A DNA stretch of 64,000 bases from NCBI GenBank assembly GCA_001051155.2, contig JYIP02000007.1, forward strand, positions 2,342-66,341, written 5' to 3'. The DNA is from Chrysoporthe austroafricana. Its lineage: Eukaryota > Ascomycota > Sordariomycetes > Diaporthales > Cryphonectriaceae. Below are positions 1 through 12,292 of this stretch, piece by piece. The position numbers and the translations under genes are program-made. The notes under the pieces were generated by a model. It saw only the letters and a program-made list of their open reading frames with translations, did no database searches and was not told where the DNA came from. Positions within the stretch are counted from its first letter, which is position 1. Each line of letters begins with the position of its first letter.

Positions 1-190
1 GGGGGGGGGGGCGGGGTGGGGTTGGGGGGGGGTGGGAGGGGAGCGTCGGGGGGCGCGGGTTTTTGGGGTTTTTTTTTTTTTTTTTCCCTTCTCTCTCTCC
101 CTCTCTTTCTCTCACTTCTCTTTTTTTTTTTTCTTTTTCTTTTCTTTTCTTTCTCCTTCTTCTTCTTTTCTTCCTTTCCTTCCTTCCTCC
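1..190. repeat. G run followed by polypyrimidine tract
   Basis: About 50 G-dominated bases are followed by T runs and CT-rich sequence to about 190. The same G/C-run plus T-run pattern recurs at 22098-22169 and 49260-49487, so it may be an assembly or sequencing artefact. Confidence 0.7.
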
Positions 191-1864
191 CGCAGGGATC
201 CAACAGCGGCATAGGCAGGGGTGGCAAGGGCAAGAGGCTGGCAGGGTTTTTCACCGCTCCGTCCAGTCAGGTCAGTGCGCTGGCTGGCCTTGTCGGGCCA
301 GGTACTCAGTGACTGTGCATGCTGTGGTACCGGGGTACTCCAGCACGCCCAGCACGCCCAGCAGGTATAAGTACAGTACGTACCGCAGCTCGGGTTCCGT
401 ACTACCCAGTACCAGAATAGTAAGCACACCCCCCTCCACACTAAGCAGCCAGCCCACCAGTCACAGCCGTGGGCTAGGGCGAGAGGGGTGGGGCCTTCAC
501 TTCCTCCAAATTGACCTTCCAGACCTCCAGCGAATCGCTCGTGGGAGGATTTCTGGGTGTTGGTTTATTTTTCCTTCGCCTATTTTTTCCACCCGTCCTT
601 CGTGGCAGCGGAGCTACCGCCGTGCTCCGTACACACTACCTGCCTTTCTGCCTTTCTACCTGCCTACCTACCGACTTACTCGGCGACAGCGCGAGGTGGG
701 CTGGTGCGGCGCCTGGGCGTGCGCTGGGCACTGTGCTAGAGATTAGTGTCTGGAACTCTGGAGCCCTGACTCCGACAGCTGAGGTCTCGAACAGCTCCAC
801 CGAGATTGCCCTCGGATGAAACGAGCCTGTGATGTCTCGAACCGGAATTTCCACTCGTTCCCTGTTGGCCCAAGTGTCAAGGTCTGGTGCCATCTGATCA
901 TCTCGTCCTGTCATACTGGGACCTGTGCTCCGCCCGGCCCATGCTGCACTGGGCCTGGCCTGGGACTGGGCTGCGCTGGGCTGGGCTGGGTTGCACTCCG
1001 TCATAACTCGAGATGCATCCCCACCACGGTGCAGCGTCCTGTCTATTTTTGTGTGTGGCCCACCGTCTTTGCGCCGACCTGCCCGAGATGAGAGCGCGCG
1101 CGGACTTGGACACGAGACACTTGGCCCGCCAACTCTTTCCTCAGCTCCGGATGATCTGCCACAACCGTGCTGGCTGCTGTGGCACTATGCGGAACGACGG
1201 CATCCCGACTCCATAGTGCCATCGCAGCATTCCTTGTGAGGTGGCGGAGGTGCTTGTCGGGGGTGCGACAAGCTGCACACACGGGGCACCTGGAAAAAGC
1301 CCACCCACCTCGAGAGCGCACACACCCGGGCTTCGATAAGTCAGGTCTTTACCGGAGTGGTGGAAGCACCGCCTGATGACGACGACCCAGTACGACCATA
1401 GCGGCGCTGACTCCCCTCCCCCCTCTCCTCAGAGAAAAAAACTTGGGCCTAAGGCCTCGGCGGCCCGGCTGGGCAGGCTGCGGGTGTGCTGCGTCTCCTC
1501 GGGCTCGCGCGTCTTCGTGTCAAGGGCGCCGTGGTGATGTGCCCAGGCCGGCACCAGTACATTGGTCGCGAAGCACACGACGTCGATATCAGACAGCTAC
1601 ATGGCCGCTTCCTGCCAGCCACAAGTGAGCATGCCGTCCTTGTCCCACGAGCAGCGGTGCCTGTCCGTCAGGGATGCTGCATCCGCTCACGATCCCGACC
1701 GTCTGGGTCGTCGACAGGGAGGCATGGCACGCCAGGCACGCCGGCTCCAGCTGTCAGCCCGTCAGGGCCCCAAGGATGCCTCCCGCACATACCTGCGTGC
1801 AGGCTACGATCGCCTGCCGCAGTACAGTTGTGTAGTTCCTGGTGGAGGTGATCCCCCCTGCCAC

Positions 1865-1868
<4 letters not shown>

Positions 1869-1903
<35 letters not shown>
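1869..1903. repeat. (CA)n microsatellite
   Basis: About 17 uninterrupted CA dinucleotides followed by degenerate CA-rich sequence. It lies in non-coding DNA. Confidence 0.95.
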
Positions 1904-1909
<6 letters not shown>

Positions 1910-4900
1910 CCACCCCCTTGTGCCTTGAGGTCCCTCTCGCCGCCTCGTCGCTTCAGGGGCCCCTGACTCCCCACGTCTCGGGCCACATGGTATGGCCTGA
2001 ACCCATCCACCCGTCCATCCATGCCGTGCCGTCCCCCTCGACGTGACGCCGTCTACAATGCTTCCAGGACAGACACCAAGCCATGTCGCTCGCGGTCTGC
2101 GGCCGAGGCCGCCCGCGACGTTGTGTCCTGCGCACGGCTCGCGCTGGAACGCCTGTCGCGCGGCCTAGACTTTGAACCTGCTGGCCCGCCTCGCCGCCGT
2201 GGTGTGTCGAGTTGCGGCGCCGAGACAGGTTCTCAATCGCCAGCGCAGGAACATCTGCCAGTGTCTGTCGCGCATTTCCCCGCTGCAGCCAGATCGACCG
2301 CCGCGTGGCTTCAGCGGCCAGCTCCCCATCCCGCACCGGCGTCGCATCGGATTACGGTTCCCCAGTACATAGAAGTACCATGCTTCCCCTCATCCAGTCT
2401 GCGCCGACGGACCGGCAGGATGGTGGTCCTCCGGGGCAGGCTCTGTTGCCGTCAAGATGGATCATGCCCTCCCCAGCACGGATCCTGGTGGGCATATCCC
2501 CAGGCAGGGCCTCTCGCATCCCGGCCTGACTCCACGATACTCGTCGCTCCACAGCAGCAAGTGCGGGACCTGCCACAGATCTCGCAGCGGGCCAGTGGCT
2601 GCAGATTTACACTACGATCCTGGCCTAACGTACGCACCCTTGACGCACACCAGGAACAGACGACCTTGTCGCGCTTTCTGCACGCAAGTACACAACAGCG
2701 CCATGAGATCCGGCGCGTGGGTTTTCTCTGCCGCGCCCAAGAGATCACCTGCGGCACGAGATCCGCAGAAAGAGCATTTTTTCTGCCCTAGCATCAAGCC
2801 CCCGTCTGTCTCCGCCAGCATTGGCAGAATCGGCCTCACCGCAGAGGGCACCGCTGTTCGTCGGCGGGTGATGGCCCGGTCAGCTTGGCGACGGCCCGTG
2901 TATCTGCGATGGGGCGCTCACCCTCGAGCCTCGCCTCCTCCCGTGCTGACGATGCTGGTCATGCGAGGCGGCTGCAGGGTCGTGTCCACCCCAGGACGGC
3001 AGTTGACAGCAAGGTGCAGGGCCAGCCTTGTTGATTCTACGACCCTGGCTCTCCTTGGCGACAGGGCGGCAGGGCCACAGGGCCACAGGGCCACCAGCGA
3101 AACCCACTGATAGATCTTGAAATCCCCCGAACCGTGGTCTTTCTCTGAGCGGCCAGGCGCCACGGCTCGCAGCCTCCAGTGGCACGCATACCTGGGTGCA
3201 ATACTCTGTGCGGGTCTGCTGCCATGTCCCGGGTCTGGAGCATCGTTCTCCCTGAATAGAGTTGATGGCTTGGGGCACCGCTTCCAGGCCTGGCTTCGAT
3301 GGACGCATGCCTCCGCTGGCCACATCGAGGATTCCGAATGCCCTCGCCAGTCGTCTCGAGGCGCCTCGAGGCACTGGCGCCTGTCTGCTTGTCTGCACAG
3401 TACGTAGCTAGCTCTACTCCAATGATCGAACGAACCGAGGCCACCGTACTCGGGAACTAGTAGCGCAACGCCGGCGAGTCAGCGCAGGCCACCCGGCTCT
3501 CAATCGCGCCCAAGCCAATTTCCTCCTTCACAGGGCGTCAATTAAGAAGCGTCAAAGTCATAGCACCTCATCAGCCGAGTCATGCCCTGTTGGTCCCCCT
3601 CTCCAAGGTCGTCACGAAGTCGGGCGCGGTCTTTCCGGGTCCTCAATAGCTCAAAGTATGTACTCCGCACCAGCCTGAAGTACTACATACTGTCGTACTA
3701 GTACGGTCGTATGTAGATAGATGGTGTGGGCTTAGGAGATGCCTTCTTTGCGAGAGCCGGCTGATCACCGAAGCAGTGCGGCCCATAACCCTTTCTCATC
3801 AAAGGCCGCGCACGGCGCTACGTCAAGGCCTCTCGGACAGCGCGAAGTGCGCCAGGCTGATGACTGAGTGCGCAGGGTCACCGCGGTTTATTCCTCTATT
3901 CGGAGCGCACACTAGAATGCAGCCACCGGCTGCAGGGCGTCACGTCTACCCAGTAGTCGGATTGTGGGCCCGGAGGGGTGGTCAGGCCATCCCTCCCGGA
4001 AGACAGCAGGCCGCAGAAACGACCCCCACGAGGTCAAAAAGAACACGACACGGCGCATACACATTACACATTACACACACACAAAGACAGACACCATACC
4101 ATGGTGCAGACACACACATCCGTCCCCACGCTTGGGGGGAGGGGCGACTACGAGCCAACCAAGCGGGCTCGGGTCCCTCATTCGCAAGCTGGCCGCACCG
4201 CAGCAGACGCAAGCTGCAGCGGAAGCTCGATGCCTGCATGCCCAAGTTCCTTGCCCATGTCCTTGGTGACGGCACCAGACAGGCTCCAAGGCTCCAAGGC
4301 CCCCGGAGCCACCGCGACGGCGACGCATGCTTGCAAATCAAGCAGCTCTCGAGCGGTCAGTGGCTGCTGAGTGTGGCCACCTTTACGGCATGCGCGCGAC
4401 AAATCTGCAAACCGGCGGTGCGGAGTACCGAGTTCCATAGTACTCGATACTCGTCCCTAGCGCAGAGGCTATCCTGGATCAGGATACTGGCTCCGACGGC
4501 AAACAGGCAAAGTTTTCAATTTACTATTAATGTCTATGGGCTACAATTTGCAGGAGGAGGATCTTCGTGGCCCGGTGAGGACACTCCAAGGCATTGGGCA
4601 GGAATCATCTCGTATTTCGTCATATTCTACTCATCGAGATGACTCGACACATCAGCCACAGTGCGGTGGGAACCACAGATGAGGGCATCGGAGGATTGCC
4701 ACCGCCGGCTCCCTCGTCCCTTGTCATGCCTTGCCATGCAAGGACGAGAAAGAAGCAGGAGAAGGCAAAGCCACTCGGCCGCGGGCAGGTCTACCACGTC
4801 GAACGCGTCAAGGTCGTATCCTACAGCACTCTGGGGATATAGCATCGACCATAATAGCACGGAAAGCTCGCGGCCGTGGCGCTGGCCTCATGTCCGAGGG

Positions 4901-7900
4901 ATCAATTAACCCAGCATTTCAGATGCGGCCGTGGCGGTGTGTCGGCAGGTGTTTGACTAGCAGGCACCATCACAGAGCTTCGTCACCAACCGCCAGGTGG
5001 CAGCGCGCGTACCTGAACGAACCCCTGTTTCAGCACCCTTCGAAAGGGCAAGTCTGTCGCACGCCCGCTGTCTCTGAATATAGATGTACGATACAGCGGT
5101 ACCACGATCAGAATCCCTATCCCATGGCTGGGCGGCCCAGGGCCACTCGCGGGTACCCTTGCCCAACCGTCCACCCCCTCCCCCAGCCTTACTACATCGT
5201 ACGTACCAGCGACACCCACGGTAGCGAATCCTTGGGGGTGTAAGGAGCAGGCCTCAGGGGAATGGAGCGCTAGGGCTGCCAGGGTGGGGGGGGAAATGAC
5301 AGGACATCCCTCAGGGGTTCTCCAAAGAAAGATCTCGCGAAACAGATCCACCGCGCGAGTTTCCAATAGGGGCAAATTTGACCCGGCATGTCTGTTGGGT
5401 CGCAAGCACTGTGCACCCCGGAACCCACAGGGCGCTCCCAAGATTATCCCCTTGTCCAACTTTATTATCGACGGGGACGGAAACTTGGTGGTGCGAGGTC
5501 TGTTGCATCGGCCACCCCCGGGTTCTCCGCGCTCTCGCTTGCCCTGCCCTCCCCCCGGTTCCCCGTCAGCAGGATCTCGGGCGTGGTGGATGGGTGCACG
5601 CATGGCCAGGGTCGACGAGGACCAGCCGGGGGGAGGCGGGATGGGCACCCTGGTACACGTGAGCCTCGACGACGACACCCGACCGACATCTGGATGGTTG
5701 AGCGTCGTCGACGCGGTGATGGTGAAGACTCGACGCGCGAGAGGCTCAGCAACCTGCAGTCAGGAAACGAAAAAGGGCTCGGGACCACCTGCCTCCTCCC
5801 AGGGGCGACGCTCTCAGCCTATGAACCATGGACCACTAGATACAAGTCAGAAATTAAGTCCATGCCTGTGAAGCCGGGCTATGAGTGGCCGAGAGGCAGG
5901 GCCACCCAAGGCCTCCTCCTCCTGATCTGAGAAGACGAAGGGGGAGAAGAGAGTCCAATAGCTGCTGGCCACAAGCATGCCCGCGAGAGGTGCAAGCAGC
6001 ATCTACCCGGTGTATGACGAGTCGTGTGGCACCAACGCCCCCTCCTCCATCGTGTTCTGTGGCCAGCACAGGTTGCTCCTCTGCGCGCACCTGGCTCAGA
6101 GCGGTGACTCGGGAGAATGACCAAGAAACAAGTCATCAGGTCGAGGGCACACAAGACATGCCGCTGGGACGGGAGGACGAGAAGAAATGCTTGGATGTGG
6201 CCATCTTGTGGATCCCAACGCCTCCTATGGACGGCCGCTCGCGGTCTGATCGTATACCTACCCAGCTACCGTAGATACATACCTATGCCATCCTCCCATT
6301 TGCGAGCGATCGAGATCTCCAGCCCAGGACGCCTGATTCACGGCACCGCACAGGTGCTCACCTCTCACACCTGGTTTCGTTGGCAGCGGCATGTCCCCAG
6401 CCCCAGCCCCAGCCTGGCTGGCCACCATGCCGCAAGAGACCGGACCATAGAGCGGCCGTCCGTCCGTCGCCAGCTGACCGCCTCTACTGCGCTGTCATCG
6501 AATTGTGATCTCCGGCTCCCCAGGCCTGGATTGATCACATCGACGCCGGAGCGCAGCAGGTGCTTTCACCAACTCGTCTGCGTGTGCCCGCGGCGGCCCC
6601 TTGATCCCCCTCTTCACAACAAGATACAGCCTCATCATCGGGGGAGGTCGTCACCACCAGGAGGACGCAAGGCCCCAAAGGACGTCTCTGTCGGCCCGCA
6701 TGCGCGAGGCACGAGCCGCGATAGGTCCGTCCTGTCTGTCTCAAACGGACGCCGGGTGGCTTGCCCCCAGCATCCAGACATTGCTTTCCCAACGGTATCG
6801 CCCCCTTGTCCCTCCGCCGCTAGGCAAGAGGCAAATAGAAGAAAAAAGGACCTCTCGCAGGTACATACCGAGTGTCTCTCCCTTGCCTTGCCTTGCCTTC
6901 AGCCACCACGCGAGGGTTGTTCCTGACCTGCCACAAGCTTCTTCTCCTCCTCTCCCTCCTCCCCCTCCTCTCTCCCCCGGGTCCCGACAGCCCGGGTCCA
7001 GCACGCAGAACGGCGAGATCCACGTCCCACCATGTCTCAGGCCGGCCGCAGCATACAGGCCAGTCGGGTTTGTAGGTCTCGGGCGCCGGCGGGGTGACGC
7101 TGTTGGAACCTCCTCGTCTTACAACACAAAACAAAAGGGAAAATAAACCGAGGGAGACACGAGGGTAGGGCAAGACTCAAGCCACCAAGGCTCCGACTAG
7201 CCGCGTACATGCCATTTTGTGAACCTCAATAGCGCTTACTCACGGGGGAGAGAGGGGGCGGAGGAGACAGAAGAAAGGCCAGCACAGCCGTCCGTCCGTA
7301 TTCGCTTTCGACCTAATAGCAAGAGAGCCGGCGCGCGCCCTCTGGTAGGCTCTGCGGCCGTCGCCGCGAGAAAAATCCTGAGGTCATCCTGAGACTCCGC
7401 GGCCGCCCCATCACACGCCACAATGTGAGTTCCCCGGGGGGGGGGGCTCGCGCCTCCTGTCACTTCTCAACGGCCTCGGACGTGTCTCGGCCCATTGCGA
7501 CGAGGCATCGCTGGCAAGTTTTGACGAGGCGGGTGGGGGGAAGGGGCCATAGGGACGAACCCTCCGCTGCGGCGGCGTCATGCCTCGTTGGCGTGGGAGC
7601 TGCGGTCGCTGGGAGTCCAGAAGTTTCTCACAGTCCGGAAGACACATTACATCTAGCCCAGACGGTAGGTACCTTGTGCTGTGCCTCCTCTCGTTCCTCA
7701 AGAGGATGCTTTTCCCACAAACTCGGCCGACAGGAAGTCAGGACATCTATCTCATGATCTGTTGTCGTCTGAGGGTTCCGAGTCAACGCCGACGCCTCAC
7801 AGATATTTTGCAGCTGATAATAGTAATGGTCTCATCTGCGCCGCTAAGAAGCTGAATACGGAGAAAAAGGAGGGACCTGAACCGTGAGTATCGCTAATAT

Positions 7901-8251
7901 TGTCTCATGGCGGCATGAGATTCAGTCAAGGCCCAGAACCATTTCAATTTAGACAGCCGCGCAATGGCACGAGCACCGCAAGTCGGTGGCATGCAGACAA
8001 CGTAGCATTCATGTCCTATCCCATTTTCCAGTGGCACTGTCTTCCCACCGACCCATATAAACTCGCGTGTCTCTATATACACTTGAATGTCACGTAACAG
8101 ATCTTGCTAGTTCGCTCGAAATTTTGTGTGGTGTATGAAACAGATCGTGAATCTCATCAGATATGCCGAAACAACGTCCGGTCATCGCTCATGGCGTGCC
8201 AAATAGGCCAAACATACCAAACCAAACCAGATACGTAGAGGGGTGGGTGTA

Positions 8252-11200
8252 TTAGTCGTTCCTCACACTGACAGGCTCTCTCTCGCGATCCCGTTCTCGG
8301 TCTCGGTGGCGATGAGAGCGGATCGGTAGGCGGTCACGGTCGTCGACCGCATACTCGAGGCGGAGCGGCTCCTCCTCTTCCTCGTGCCGATGTCTCCGGG
8401 ATCGGGTCTCGCGGTCCCGGTCCCGGTCCCTCTCGCGCTCGCGATCTCGCTCTCGCTTTTCCTCTCGTCTCCTCCTCTCGTCTTCCTCCTCATCTCGCGG
8501 GTCCCGTCGGTGTGACCTGTGGGGCTTCCGCCGCTCATCAGCCTCGTCGTCACGGTCATCTTCCTTCTCCCGCTCCTCGTACTCCTGGCGCCTCATGTCT
8601 GTGCGGGTTGTCAGCCATTTCCATTTTCATAATCCTCTGCAACTGCAGAGTCAAGAGAACAGTCCGAGATGGAACAAAGAAGATGTGGTCAGAAAGACAA
8701 ATGGGACGACGAGCACAGGCACGAGGCACGGGCACCGGGTCACCGGGAACGCTGGGCGGAAAAGGGCGACGACGAGGACGAAGAAGGGGCACGGCGTGGA
8801 TCGATCAGCGAGGTCACGGCGTGGGCGGCACGGCGATGGGCGACGGGCAGGGCGACGGACGACAGGCGACGGACGATAGACGACGAACGGAAAAGCTCAA
8901 GAAAATGGAAAAGGAAGCAACCCACCTCGCAGCTGTGCGGTAGCGGCCGTGTAGGCCTCGATCTCCTCCTTGTTCAGGACGCGGAGCACGATGACGAAGT
9001 CGTCCCGGACCTCGAAGCGCTCCTTGCCGATCGTCAGGGCCTCGGGGTTGACCAGCTTGCGGCTGATCTTGGTCCAACGGGCCCCGGGTGGCACGTTGCC
9101 TTTGGACTTGTCGTCCTTGTGCGGGGCGACACCCTCCCGCACGGGATTCGGCTCCTCGGGGAACTGGGGCTTCGGCTGCTTCAGGATGCCCTTGATCGGC
9201 TTCTTGTCCTCCTTGTCCCTGGGGGGCGACACGACCCTGACCTGCTTGTCGTCGGCCGCAGAAGGCGCGGCTTCACGGCCCCTCGCGTCGTCCCTGGACG
9301 TCGCTGCGGGCTCTCTCACGTCGTCTTCCCGAGCAGCCGGGGGAGAGACACGCCGGTCGGGCGATGGGTCCTTGCTCGCCGCCTTCTCGTTCTCCTTGTC
9401 GGACTCCTCCTGGGCCCTAAGCTGCTCCTTGAGGGCCATCAGGCCGGCGGTGTCGTTGGGCTTGAAGCCGGACTGGGGCCGGCGGCGGCGGCGAGGCCTG
9501 CCCTCGTCGGAAGAGGAATCGGGATCCCTCGCGGCGGGCTCGCCGCTCAGCCTCGCCTCCGCATCGCGCCTGTTGCGACTCTTCTCGTCGACCTCCTCGT
9601 GGTCGCGGGGGTCGCGGGGGTCGCGCTCCTTGCGGGATTTCTCTGCAGGTGCCGGGGCCTCTGCATCATCCCGCGGCCGGTCCTCGGCCTCCCTCCTCGA
9701 CGACGGCTTGGGCCGCTCTTCTTCGTCTCCCCTACGGCCCTCGTCGTCCGCGCGCCTCCTGGGCGAGCCCCTGTCCTCCTTCTCCTCCTTGGGACCGTGC
9801 AGAGCCCCACCCAGGCCGATCGCCCCAGCTGCGAGGCTGAGGCCCGTGGCGACCTTGTCGCGGAGCTTGCCCTTGTCGCGATCGTCGTCGCGGAGGCCGT
9901 CGTCCTTGGTAGCCTTCCTCTCCGGCGGACGGGCGGCATCCTCTCTCCTGCCGTGGTCCCGGCCGTACTGACGGTCGTAGCGGTCGTCCTCCTCGTCCGA
10001 ATGGCGCCGGGGCTCGCGCTCCTCCAGGCGCGAGTCGCGCCGACGCTCACGAGCGGGCGCATAGTCCTCCCGGATGGCGTCCTTTTTCTTCTCGGCCTCC
10101 GCACGCAGGCCGAAGCCGCGCGCGCCGACGTCGTCGTCGCGATAGTAGTCCCGCGCTCTCGGGTCCCGCGGGGGATAGTCGTCCTGGTAGAGCGACGTGG
10201 GGCGATGGCCGTTGCGCGAGGGGCGCTGCTCGACGGGACTCGTCGCGGCCTCCAGCGGGCCCGCCGCCCGGCGGTCGGAGAGCGGGACGGCAGCGACACC
10301 AGCGGGTGCAGGTGCAGGCATCCGGACGGACGGGCGCTCGTAGATGCCGGCGGTGGCGTCCTCGGCAGCCCTCCTGTTGACCTTGTCCAGACCTCGTGTC
10401 GTCGGGGGCGGGCCCCGGGCACGGCCGTCGTACGGCCTCCGCTCGAGATCGGTGACGGAGACGGTGGGGCGGACGTATGTCGGGCGGCGGTCGTTATCCA
10501 GATCATAGCGGAGCAGCGCCCCAGGGCCCGTGTACTCGTATCCAGAGTCGCCCAGATCGGCGGCTGTGGTGCTGTGGCGGGCGGGATTGGCGTAGTAGGA
10601 CGAGGGCCGCTCACGGCGGGGCTCGTTCCAGGAGGGCATGAGCCTCTCGTCGGTCCTCTGGCGCAGGCGGCGGAACTCCTCGTCGTCCAGGGTAGAGCTC
10701 ATGATACCAGAGGCGCGACGACTATCCCTATCGGTCGCGTAGCGGCTGTGGCTACGGGACCGGAGGGACGACGCGGGCTGGGAGACCAGGTAGCCATCGT
10801 CCGGCTTGTAGATATGCCTGCCCCGGTCGCGGTCGCGGTCGCGGTCGGGGGCGGGGGCAGGGCTCGGGGGGACGTCCCTGGAGGAGGAGGTGTGGGACGC
10901 GGAGGCGGGCTCCTTGGCCTGGCGGGTGGTCACGATGATGGGCGGCCTCTTGGGGCCGACGTCGAGGGTGGAACTGCGGGCGCGGCTGTGTTCCCTGACG
11001 CTGGAGCTCCTGGTGACGGGGTCGGTCTTGACGGTGTAGGTGGTGGTGGTGACGGGGACGGGGACGTTCGGGCCGCGCCAGTCGGCGGACATGGAGTTCG
11101 AGTTGCGGCGGCGGTGGTGGTGGGTGTTGCTGCCGCCGGCGTGGTGGCGCGGCAGGGCAATGGTGGTCTCGTAGCGCGGGATGGGCGTAGCGTGGATATC

Positions 11201-11296
11201 ACCGCCATAGTACGTGGTGGGCACGCTGGGCAGGGAGGTGCGCCCGTAGTCGTAGATCGGCGACCTCCTCCCCGAGCGCTCGTAGCGGTCCCCCAT
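8252..11296 (-). CDS. DUF8035-domain protein, charged and disordered (two exons)
   Basis: The gene has two exons, 11296-8926 and 8598-8252, joined across a 327-base intron (donor GTGGGT, acceptor CACAG). The predicted protein is 905 residues. The ATG at 11296 is the first in frame. Most of the protein is low-complexity and very rich in Arg, Asp, Glu, Ser and Pro, with RD and RE repeats typical of a disordered protein. A conserved block at about residues 733-790 begins GNVPPGARWTKISRKL and ends just before the intron. This matches the fungal DUF8035 domain from family knowledge. Exon 2 encodes a second RD/RE-rich tail. No enzymatic motif or membrane segment is visible. The RS/RD-like composition could suggest a nuclear or RNA-linked role, but that is inference. 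Related fungal proteins are uncharacterised. The family call is fairly secure and the function is unknown. Confidence 0.85.
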
Positions 11297-12259
11297 GGCG
11301 AGACAGAGGCGGCGGGGCCAATTCTGACAGACGATGGGCTCGCCGACGCCAGGAGGCGGGTGTTGCGACCAAAACCAGACCAGGAGCGAGAGGGTTGGAG
11401 GGAGAGGAGAGAGAGGGAGAGGCAGAGGAGGGGCGGGAACTACGGCCTATAAGCGGAAGGCCGACGGGGCAGGCTCGGGTCGACGCAGGAAACTGGACGC
11501 AGTAACGGTTGCGGGGCGGGAGGAGGTGCGTTGTGAGGAGTAGTAGTAGGTTGTGAGGAATGCGTTGCTCGAGGAGACGGCGCAGACAGGGCTGCTGCGT
11601 AGGCGTGAGACCGGCTAGGGCGAGTTCCTGTCAGACGGTCAGCCGCACGGGAAGCACCTCGGGGGAGTAGGCTTCACCTCACGACGGCGAGCGGACGGCG
11701 GGGACGGGCGCATGCATACATACCACGTAGGTGCGGTCGTCGAGGTCAGGCCAGGCCAGGTCTGGTCAGGTCTGATCAGGTCAGATCAGGTCGGGGCCGG
11801 CGGAGGGTGCGCATGTGTGTGGTGAGCAACGGAGGAGAGAGGGGCCGGCGGTGGGTGTTCCGGAGGGCAGCCTCATGCGTGTTGAAGAAAGCAGCCGCGG
11901 GGTGGTAGTATCGTGTGGCGCGGCCACAGGACGCCCTCGCAAGAGCTGTGTGTGTGTGTGGGTGTGTGTGCGTGCGGTGGCTCGGGGCCTTCCTGGCCTG
12001 TCTAGTGCGTGTGGTGTGTCTCCTATCAGAGGCGAGGGGGGCGTTTCCGTGGGCGCTGGCGGCGCGGCGGCCAGCCTGGAGAGGCCGAGGGGCGGAGGAG
12101 GGCCGAGGACGAGGACGAGGAGCCGACAGGTGCTGTGCCTGCAGAGTCAGGAGATGATGAAGAGGGGCGGGCCCTCCGCCTCGCTCCGCTGTCCAGGACG
12201 TGGTGCTCGAGAACCGTGGCTGTCGCTGTCGCGGCTGTGTCCGAGGAGATAGTAAGTAT

Positions 12260-12292
12260 GCGTGCTGTGTTGCGTGCTGTGTTGCGTGCTGT
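12260..12292. repeat. 12-base tandem repeat
   Basis: Nearly three copies of a 12-base unit reading GTGCTGTGTTGC occur in the spacer upstream of the DUF8035 gene. Confidence 0.8.

Larger units (their letters stand above)
1..8251. other. Long gene-poor, GC-rich stretch at the left edge
   Basis: I recognise no gene here. The first 190 bases are a G run followed by a pyrimidine tract of T and C, which looks like a contig edge or low-quality sequence. The rest has short overlapping open frames on all strands, none with family resemblance, splice-joined continuity or credible ATG context. The longest, at 3776-4642 on the plus strand, has a random-looking composition. The stretch holds a CA microsatellite (1869-1903), a GTAC-dense patch (302-412) and another at 3657-3710. 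It may include the 3' flank of the DUF8035 gene at its right end. Confidence 0.6.

Noticed and set aside
3776..4642. 288-codon plus-strand open frame
   Set aside because: No domain, no splice-consistent extension, and a composition typical of non-coding GC-rich sequence.
8669..11452. 927-codon plus-strand open frame opposite the DUF8035 gene
   Set aside because: It begins in non-coding sequence, has no domain, and overlaps a well-supported spliced gene. It is kept only as a finding about the antisense open frame.
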